DNA from: an uncultured Porphyromonadaceae bacterium
GTDB lineage: Bacteria; Bacteroidota; Bacteroidia; Bacteroidales; Muribaculaceae
Assembly: GCA_938027385.1 (NCBI GenBank)
Contig: CALJBF010000345.1
Span: 1-13,059 of the forward strand
DNA: 13,059 bases
Direction: 5' to 3'
Part shown: piece after piece, positions 1-6,266 of the stretch
Numbering within the stretch: position 1 is the first letter of the stretch
How the letters are laid out: every line of letters begins with the position of its first letter
Notes under the pieces: generated by a model
Seen by the model: the letters and a program-made list of their open reading frames with translations, nothing else
The model's database searches: none
What the model was told of the DNA's origin: nothing
Translations under genes and position numbers: made by a program

Positions 1-29
1 AACAATGCCGCTAATAAGATTTTCTTCAT
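1..29 (-). CDS. N-terminal fragment of a secreted protein (runs off left edge)
   Basis: Reading the minus strand from the CAT at 27-29 gives Met-Lys-Lys-Ile-Leu-Leu-Ala-Ala-Leu before the window ends. This is the typical start of a Bacteroidales signal peptide: two lysines followed by a hydrophobic stretch. It begins 29 bp after the stop codon of the large surface protein on the same strand, so the two are probably co-transcribed. The intervening leader is A/C-rich on the coding strand and has no Shine-Dalgarno sequence, as is usual in this phylum. Only nine codons are visible, so the mature protein and its function cannot be named. It could be another sorting-domain protein or a lipoprotein. 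Confidence 0.6.
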
Positions 30-58
30 TGATATGATATTGTGTGGTTGTTGATTTG

Positions 59-3000
59 TCAGTTCACGCGCACCTTGGCGACAACACCGCCCGAGATACG
101 CACTACATATATGCCTGCCGGGAGGGACACGCTTTCAGAGGTCGAAATCCCGCTTACCGAGGCGGCCACACGGCCGTCAGGCGTTACGATTTCGGCTGCC
201 GAGCCCTCCATACCTTCGATGAGGACCGCGCCCGTCACACCCTTGACCGAACCGAGACGGGCCACACCGTCAAGAGCGCCGGACCAGATTACGAACGTGT
301 TCGACATCGGATGCTCAAGCTCGACGCCGCCGTTATCGGCCACGACAGCGACATTGAACCGGTCGCCACCGGCATATTCCAGCAGCTGGTATGATGTATT
401 AGGCCATACCGACTCGATTTTCTCTCCGTTTCGGTATATGTTGTAGCCCTTTATCGGCGCCTCACCCAGCAGATGATACGAAATGTCATCGAGCGCCACG
501 CCGAATATGTCCTTGCTGCGGTAGTGGAACGCGAAATAGCGCGCGTCGGCAGGCAGGGTTGCCTCAAGCGGATTCCAGCCGCGCATATTCTGCGAGAAGG
601 TCTGCACCAGGGTGAAATCGCCAGGCTCGCGTCCTGTCGACGAATACATCAGGTCGATCTGCTCGGTGCCGTACAGGGGGTTGAGGATATTGAAACGGAA
701 CGATACCTTCGAGCCGGCCATTACCTCGGGCGAGATCAGCCAGTCGTCGGCGGCCGAGCCGTCGTCGGGGCAGACTGCCAGCAGATACTGGTGGCCGCTG
801 AACGCATGCAGGTCGATGTCAACGTCGGCAAAGGGGAAACGCGCCACCTGGAACGCTTTCGGCGTCAGGTAGCCGGGATATTCCACCTCTTCGCCGATAG
901 CGTAAGGTTTCTTGCCGTCGCCGTCAAAATTGCGCCATGCGCCAAGCTCTTCGGCAAAATCGAACGGCACATAATCCTCGAAATTATCCGTGCCGGCGTG
1001 CGCGATGGCGGGATCAGACCACATTAGCCACATGTCCCCGCAGGTGCACAGACCGCCTTCGAGATCCGTAACAACCGGACGGCCCCCTGTGCCCACAAGC
1101 ACATCGGCGTAATCCGAGTCATCCTCGGGCAGTTCGTCGGGAGCGCGGTCGAGGGCGAAGGTGATCCGTGCGTCACCGAGCATTTCGGCCACAGGCGCAA
1201 ACGTGAACTCGCAGTCAACCGTAGCACCGGGTTCGATAGTGCCTGTTCCGGCAACCCCGGTGGCAAGCACCGCGCTCTCGTCGCCGTAGGCCACAGTGAG
1301 GTTATAAGCAGGTGCGGCAACTGCGCCGAGCGACCCGTTGGTCACCGAGGCCTTGAGCGTGTAGGTGTTGCCGAGATCCATCTTCGCGGGAGCCGACAGA
1401 CGTGTCGAAAGCTGGTCTGCGTAGGTCGAGCATACCTTGTAGCCCCCTAACACGAACGCCTGGGGCATGGCATCGAAATCGACCTCTACGCTGAGGTTCA
1501 CCCAGCTCTTTCCGACAAGCGATGCGGGGAGGTCGAAGGTGTACTCCTTCCACCCTTCCTCACCTTTTCCGGGAATCACCCCGACGGTGACGTCATTCAC
1601 GCCGAACGATGTGGCGTAGACAGTGGCCGCGGCTGCCTTGGGCGAATCATAGACGCGCAGGGTCACTTTCGGGCTATGGGCGGCAGCGGTAGTGAATTTA
1701 GGCAGCGCCACACGTCCGTGCGGAGCTGCGGGTTCGGTCGACTCGATGCACATGAGTGCGCTCGGGGCATCATCGCCGAGCGAGGGGTAGATGAGCGATG
1801 TCTTGTCGAGGAACCAGTTCTCGGAATAACCCTCGTCGGGATACTCCTTGACCACCGGATTGTAGGTGTAGACACCTCGGCTGAAATCCTCGGTCATCGG
1901 CAGCGAATAGGGGGTGCCGGTGACACCGAAACCTACGCCCATCTGCGACTCGCCCTTGGCATTGACAGCCTGCACACCCACTATGGTGACATTCTGCAGC
2001 AGTTCGGCCGTGAACGTATAGCTGTTCTGACCGGCGGGGAGTTCCTCGACTTTCGTCCAGTAGAACCCGTATTCGTCGACGGGAGTGCAGATCACATGCC
2101 TGAGGGCCGAGGTGTCGATGGCGCCACCCTGCTCGCCGCGGTCGGCGTCGGTCCAGGTGAGCACCAGCTCCATATTGTCTTCAGAGACGGCGGCAGTCAC
2201 CACAGGGGCCGACGGACGGTCAAGCCCGCAGTAAACCGGTGCCTCGGCAGGCTCGCCGGCACCGTACTGATCAGACGAAACCACTATGGTGAGCGTGCTG
2301 TGGCCGTCGGGAGCGGCTATCGAGACAGACACCTGCTGCCCGGGGCGTCCCGTCACAGTGGCCGTGGCGCCGGTGGCAGAGGTCACGGTGGCGGTCAGCA
2401 TCGCTGATGCGTCGAGAGCCGTGCCGTTTATGGCATTGAGCGGAAGTGTCAGCGTGACATTGGCGGTGAGGGCGCCCGAGGGGTCGCCTGCGGCGTCGAT
2501 GTCAGTGCAGGCGGCGGGTGCCAGCACCGACTTGCCGGCATCGGCAACCGACACATTCATCACCGAGAGGGTGTGTGCTGTTCCGGCCGAGCGGCGGTGC
2601 AGTCCCACATGGTACTTGCCGGGGGCAGGAGCGATCCATTCGCCGCCGAGGCTCTCGTAGAGGTATTTCTTATAACCGTCTATCGCGGCCACGACCGTCA
2701 TGGCGTCGGGTGTCTCGGCAGTGCCTATGCAGATGTCGAAATCCTCGGGATACTGCTCAAGATATGCGCGGGCCTCGGCAGACACGCGGTAGATGCGGGT
2801 AATGTCGTCGACCTGCACTGCAGGGAAGAAGATCCAGTCGTCTGAGGTCTCGTCGGCCGCGGTACGGCACACAGCGGCACCGGTTCCGTTGGCAGCGCCG
2901 GCGTTATAGTCCCATGTATGGCCGTCGGCGTTGGCGTCGAGCACCGTCAGGGTCTCGAACTCGCCCGCAGTGGGGTGCATGGTGAACGGGAGCGGGTAGG

Positions 3001-4693
3001 CATACCCCTCGGGGTTGCGTGCCAGCACCTCGGTGAGCACCTGGGCGCCGGTGAGGCGTGTGCCGCCGTTGTCGACAAACGCCGCCACGCCAATCGAATG
3101 GCGCCCGAGCGCAAGCGTCAGAGGCACAGTAACATCGGCACCCGGAGCCGCCATATCCGACACGGCATAATCCTCGCCGTCGACCGTGACGGCTGCGCCG
3201 ACCTGCCCCGCGAGAGCCACGCCGTCGACGGTAACCGACGGCAGGGTCACGGCGAGCGTGCCCTCAAGGCCATTCATCACCAGGCTTTTTACTACAGGAG
3301 CGGCAGGCGTCATGTCGGCCGAACGGCTAATGACGATATTCTTCACCATCAGGGCATACTGGTCTTTCGGACTGGTGGCATGAAACGCCACCCGCCATCT
3401 GCCACCCTCGTCAAGGGTGAAACGGCCGATACGGGTCTCCCAGTTGGTCGAGATAACGGGTGCCGGAGCCAGCACCACCGTCATGTCGGCGGGATCAGCC
3501 GTGCGTGCAACCGCAACCTCGAAAGTCTCATGGAAATTACCTGCCCCGGCAACATCCATGCTTATCTCGAAAGTACCGCCGTCAGCGCCGAAGTCAACTT
3601 CGGGGAGGATGAGCCAGTCGTCGCCGGCGTTATTGGAGTTGTAATTGTATCGGAAAGATGACCCGTATAACTCCCATGTGGAATTGTCATTGTTGGCGTC
3701 GATTACCAGGCAAGCGTCAAAATCATCTTCCACAGGCTCAAATAGTGCGGGCAACTGCTGGGTGACCTGTGGCGATGTGGCGCGCACCGACTCACTGACG
3801 GCTGTCGACCAGCTTGTCTCGCCACCGTTGGTCAGGAATGCCGCGTAGCTGACGGTATGAATCCCCTTGACAAGCGTCAGGGCTATCTCTTTCGGTGCGC
3901 CGGGCGTGCAGTCGGGATGCGACTGCACCTCCACACCGTCGACACACACCTGCAGGCCCACCGTCCCTTCGATGGCATCACCCTGCACCGTATGGTCGGG
4001 CAGCGTCACGGTGGCCGTGTAATCGAGATGGCTTATGGTGCTGGCGGTTATGGCCGGTTCGAGCGGCAGGGGCGTGCGCAGGCTGATGACTGTGATGTCC
4101 TTTATCTGAATGCCGTATTTGTCTCTCTCGGACACGGCATGAAAACCGAGGTATCCGGTGCCGGTGACACCGGCAGCGGAAATATCTGCCGTGTACGTCT
4201 GGAACGAACCTCCGAGGCGCTGTATGTCAATCTGCGGCGCCGACATACCCGCCGGGGTAGCCGATGCGCCGAAACACACCTGCAGACGTTCCTCATAACC
4301 CCCCTTGGGTTTCATGCTGAACGTCACCCTGAGCATGCGGTCGGCCTCCTCAAGCCTCAGAGGGATGAAGAACCAGTCGTCGGCCTTGTTGTTCGAGTTA
4401 TACGCGTACTGCATCTGCCCGTCGGTGCAGAGCCATTTCGTCTCGTCGCAGTTGGCGTCGGTGATCACGAACCGTGCGGCCTCAGAGGCCGTGGGCGCAA
4501 GTTCAGCCGGAAGAGTGAAGGCATCGGCTGCAGATTTCCGGATACTGCGGGCAATCTTCATCGGGTCAGACACTTGCGATGTGACGACGCGGGTCTTCTC
4601 AGGCGTCACCGGCGCACGCCCCGACGACGGGAATCCGGCCCATGCGGCAGCCCCGAGCGAGACGGCCACGGCCATGGTCAACCATTTTTTCAT
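59..4693 (-). CDS. Large modular secreted protein with repeated choice-of-anchor J-like domains and T9SS-type C-terminal sorting domain
   Basis: This is a 1544-residue exported protein, probably a cell-surface or secreted adhesin/binding protein; no catalytic motif is visible. Residues 1-19 form a signal peptide (Met-Lys-Lys, hydrophobic core, Ala-Trp-Ala cleavage region). Three copies of a ~254-residue unit follow, starting near residues 75, 329 and 583. Each has a jelly-roll module opening with an Asp-Ala-Asn...Trp motif (W87, W340, W594) and a Asp-Asp-Trp motif (W107, W360, W620), then an Ig-like beta module. An FN3-like segment lies at ~828-925, an MAM/choice-of-anchor-like module at ~930-1090, a CARDB-like beta module at ~1093-1205, and a canonical choice-of-anchor J domain with DDWLISPEV at ~1235-1408. 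A short FN3-like piece (~1412-1470) precedes a C-terminal domain (~1475-1544) ending in Leu-Pro-Ala-Gly-Ile-Tyr-Val-Val-Arg, the usual form of type IX secretion sorting signals. Substrate or ligand is unknown. The start at 4693 is fixed by the signal peptide. Domain names rest on motif recall, not a search. Confidence 0.9.
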   Translation of the reverse strand: MKKWLTMAVAVSLGAAAWAGFPSSGRAPVTPEKTRVVTSQVSDPMKIARSIRKSAADAFTLPAELAPTASEAARFVITDANCDETKWLCTDGQMQYAYNSNNKADDWFFIPLRLEEADRMLRVTFSMKPKGGYEERLQVCFGASATPAGMSAPQIDIQRLGGSFQTYTADISAAGVTGTGYLGFHAVSERDKYGIQIKDITVISLRTPLPLEPAITASTISHLDYTATVTLPDHTVQGDAIEGTVGLQVCVDGVEVQSHPDCTPGAPKEIALTLVKGIHTVSYAAFLTNGGETSWSTAVSESVRATSPQVTQQLPALFEPVEDDFDACLVIDANNDNSTWELYGSSFRYNYNSNNAGDDWLILPEVDFGADGGTFEISMDVAGAGNFHETFEVAVARTADPADMTVVLAPAPVISTNWETRIGRFTLDEGGRWRVAFHATSPKDQYALMVKNIVISRSADMTPAAPVVKSLVMNGLEGTLAVTLPSVTVDGVALAGQVGAAVTVDGEDYAVSDMAAPGADVTVPLTLALGRHSIGVAAFVDNGGTRLTGAQVLTEVLARNPEGYAYPLPFTMHPTAGEFETLTVLDANADGHTWDYNAGAANGTGAAVCRTAADETSDDWIFFPAVQVDDITRIYRVSAEARAYLEQYPEDFDICIGTAETPDAMTVVAAIDGYKKYLYESLGGEWIAPAPGKYHVGLHRRSAGTAHTLSVMNVSVADAGKSVLAPAACTDIDAAGDPSGALTANVTLTLPLNAINGTALDASAMLTATVTSATGATATVTGRPGQQVSVSIAAPDGHSTLTIVVSSDQYGAGEPAEAPVYCGLDRPSAPVVTAAVSEDNMELVLTWTDADRGEQGGAIDTSALRHVICTPVDEYGFYWTKVEELPAGQNSYTFTAELLQNVTIVGVQAVNAKGESQMGVGFGVTGTPYSLPMTEDFSRGVYTYNPVVKEYPDEGYSENWFLDKTSLIYPSLGDDAPSALMCIESTEPAAPHGRVALPKFTTAAAHSPKVTLRVYDSPKAAAATVYATSFGVNDVTVGVIPGKGEEGWKEYTFDLPASLVGKSWVNLSVEVDFDAMPQAFVLGGYKVCSTYADQLSTRLSAPAKMDLGNTYTLKASVTNGSLGAVAAPAYNLTVAYGDESAVLATGVAGTGTIEPGATVDCEFTFAPVAEMLGDARITFALDRAPDELPEDDSDYADVLVGTGGRPVVTDLEGGLCTCGDMWLMWSDPAIAHAGTDNFEDYVPFDFAEELGAWRNFDGDGKKPYAIGEEVEYPGYLTPKAFQVARFPFADVDIDLHAFSGHQYLLAVCPDDGSAADDWLISPEVMAGSKVSFRFNILNPLYGTEQIDLMYSSTGREPGDFTLVQTFSQNMRGWNPLEATLPADARYFAFHYRSKDIFGVALDDISYHLLGEAPIKGYNIYRNGEKIESVWPNTSYQLLEYAGGDRFNVAVVADNGGVELEHPMSNTFVIWSGALDGVARLGSVKGVTGAVLIEGMEGSAAEIVTPDGRVAASVSGISTSESVSLPAGIYVVRISGGVVAKVRVN

Positions 4694-4725
4694 GCGGAAT
4701 ATATTAATTGTTAGATATTAATTTA

Positions 4726-4768
4726 TGTGATGATACAGCTTGTAAGGCGCGTGTGATGATACGGCTTA
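4726..4768. repeat. Pair of 16-bp direct repeats in the leader of the surface-protein gene
   Basis: TGTGATGATACAGCTT at 4726-4741 recurs as TGTGATGATACGGCTT at 4752-4767, with 15 of 16 bases identical and start points 26 bp apart. They lie between the predicted minus-strand promoter (4795-4802) and the start codon at 4693, so they would be in the 5' untranslated leader. They could be a paired protein-binding site or RNA element, or a chance local duplication. No function can be assigned from sequence alone. Confidence 0.6.
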
Positions 4769-4794
4769 TGCACCTGGAGACGGGCGCCTCCGGT

Positions 4795-4827
4795 CAAAGG
4801 TAGGCATTTATTTCTGATTTTTCGCAA
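4795..4827 (-). promoter_or_regulatory. Candidate Bacteroidetes promoter for the surface-protein gene
   Basis: On the minus strand, 4802-4795 reads TACCTTTG, a full match to the Bacteroidetes -7 element TAnnTTTG. A TTG at 4827-4825 lies 22 bp upstream and could serve as the -33 element, though the spacing is slightly long. This would start transcription near 4788 and give a leader of ~95 nt containing the two direct repeats. The leader next to the start codon is AT-rich, with a nine-base repeat ATATTAATT at 4701-4709 and 4715-4723. Confidence 0.5.
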
Positions 4828-4854
4828 CATTACGCGATTTTTGCACTATATTTG
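4818..4854 (+). promoter_or_regulatory. Candidate Bacteroidetes promoter for the C1 peptidase gene
   Basis: TATATTTG at 4847-4854 matches the Bacteroidetes -7 consensus TAnnTTTG. A T-run ending in CG at 4818-4824 sits 22 bp upstream and is a weak -33 candidate. Transcription from about 4861 would leave a leader of ~34 nt before the ATG at 4895. The -33 region overlaps that of the divergent minus-strand promoter, so the two may compete. Confidence 0.5.
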
Positions 4855-4894
4855 TCGAAAATATTACTGACTCATCACAACCGTAATACATATT

Positions 4895-6132
4895 ATGAAG
4901 AAACTTGCAGTCGCATTGGCCGCCGTGGTTTCGGCCATCACCGCACAGGGCGCCGGCATCGTCACAACAGGCGCATCGCATCTGTCTGACAATACAGACA
5001 CTGCCGAAAAGACCGATTCCACCGGTTTCACGTTCACCGACATAAAGGTGCTGCCGCACACCTCGGTAAAAGACCAGAACAAATCGGGAACATGCTGGTG
5101 TTTCGCCAGCACATCGTTCATCGAGGACGAGATTCTGCGCCAGGGGGGCGACTCGCTCGACCTGAGCGAGATGTTTACCGTGCGCCAGTGCTATCTCGAC
5201 AAGGCCGACCGCTACATACGCCTCTACGGGCAGACCAACTTCGCCGCCGGAGGCTCGGCCCTCGACGTGCCGTATGTATGGCAGACCGTGGGCGCCGTGC
5301 CCGAAGAGGTATATTCGGGCCTGCAGTACGGCGAGGAGAAACATGTGCACGGCGAGCTTGATGCCGTGCTCAAGGCATATCTCGACGCCGTCAAGGCCAA
5401 CCCCAACAAAAAGATTTCCACAGCCTGGCGCCGCGGCTATGAGGCCATTCTCGACGCCTATCTGGGCAAGGTTCCCGAAACATTCACATACAACGGCAAG
5501 ACCTACACCCCGCGCAGTTTCGCCGAATCACTCCCGGTGAAAATGGACGACTATATGTCGGTGACATCGTTCACACACCACCCGTTCTACTCGGAGTTCG
5601 CCATCGAGGTGCCCGACAACTGGCTCTGGGCCAAGTCGAAGAACGTACCCATGGATGAGATGAAGGCCATCGTTGACAACGCCATCGATAAGGGCTACCC
5701 CGTGGTATGGTCGGCCGATGTGAGCGAAGGGGGTTTCAAATGGAAAGAGGGCTATGCCATAATGCCTAAGGAGCGCACCGCCGCCGACATGAGGGCACCG
5801 AGCTCTCGCGCTGGGTGCACCTCAGCGACAAGGAACGCCAGGAGGCACAGTTCGACATCAAAGGCCCGGTAGAGGAGATGACTATCACCCAGGAACTGCG
5901 CCAGCAGATGTTTGACAACCAGGAAACCACCGACGACCACGGCATGGAAATCATCGGCACCGCCAAAGACCAGGAGGGGAACCGATACTATAAGGTGCGC
6001 AACTCATGGGACACCAACCAGATCTACGACGGTTTCTTCTACGTCTCAGAGCCTTATTTCCTGGCCAAGACCATCTGCGTGCTCGTGCACAAGGATGCCA
6101 TCCCCGCCGCCATCGCCAAGAAAATGAACTGA
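4895..6132 (+). pseudogene. C1-family cysteine aminopeptidase (bleomycin-hydrolase/PepC-like), frameshifted
   Basis: This encodes a secreted papain-fold cysteine peptidase similar to the 'aminopeptidase C' proteins of Bacteroidales. The reading frame from 4895 has a signal peptide (residues 1-20). It carries the active-site segment Asp-Gln-Asn-Lys-Ser-Gly-Thr-Cys-Trp, with oxyanion Gln61 and nucleophile Cys67. After Met299 (5789-5791) it leaves the family pattern and stops at 5872 following a 26-residue unrelated tail. The conserved C-terminal part continues in another frame from ~5791 to the TGA at 6130-6132. There it holds the catalytic His (Thr-Thr-Asp-Asp-His-Gly, codon 5938-5940) and Asn (Arg-Asn-Ser-Trp). 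Adding one G at 5791 (ATG-AGGG to ATG-GAGGG) restores a continuous 412-residue protein with His349 and Asn370. As read, no product carries the whole triad. A sequencing or assembly deletion and a real mutation are both possible. The Asn motif has Asp where family members usually have Gly (NSWD rather than NSWG). Confidence 0.85.
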
Positions 6133-6205
6133 AAACGCTCTGAGCGCCGAAAACGCACTCAGCGCCCCCTAAAATGCACTGAGGAGGGAAAAAACACCCA
6201 GCGCC
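6131..6205. repeat. Four degenerate 18-bp tandem repeats after the peptidase gene
   Basis: Units lie at 6131-6148, 6149-6166, 6170-6187 and 6188-6205. The first two match at 16 of 18 bases, starting GAAAACGC and ending CAGCGCC or GAGCGCC. The fourth matches the second at 15 of 18; the third is weaker (11 of 18) and is preceded by a CCC insert. The first unit overlaps the peptidase stop codon. Units 1 and 3 contain CTGAG and unit 2 contains its complement CTCAG, so unit 2 could pair with either neighbour in RNA. No T-run follows, so this is not an obvious intrinsic terminator. Confidence 0.55.
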
Positions 6206-6220
6206 CTGCCTCATGATTGT

Positions 6221-6241
6221 GGCACGAGCGAAGCGAGTGCC
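6221..6241 (+). repeat. 21-nt stem with tandem G.A mismatches and GCGAAGC mini-hairpin
   Basis: Arms GGCAC (6221-6225) and GTGCC (6237-6241) pair perfectly. Inside them, GA and AG can form tandem sheared G.A pairs, and the centre GCGAAGC (6228-6234) is a sequence known to form an unusually stable mini-hairpin. The element is followed by a C-rich tract up to the next gene's start at 6267. It may be a repetitive extragenic palindrome, a transcript-end structure or a leader structure of the downstream operon. I found no other copy in this window. Confidence 0.5.
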
Positions 6242-6266
6242 CCCCACACTCCATCCCCATTCCCCC

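Noticed and set aside
2918..3661. 247-codon and similar plus-strand frames opposite the surface protein
   Set aside because: They are Arg/His/Gly-rich shadows of the intact 1544-residue gene, with no signal peptide or recognisable motif.
4808..5350. 180-codon minus-strand frame across the divergent promoter region
   Set aside because: It opposes the clearly conserved peptidase N-terminus, runs through both promoter candidates and has no family features.
6131..6205. CRISPR array or intrinsic terminator
   Set aside because: The repeats are short, degenerate and contiguous with no spacers, and no T-run follows a stable stem.
6213..6266. Upstream ATG start for the six-hairpin lipoprotein
   Set aside because: It would translate the hairpin and C-rich spacer and place the lipoprotein signal peptide internally. 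The ATG at 6267 gives a proper signal peptide with lipobox.
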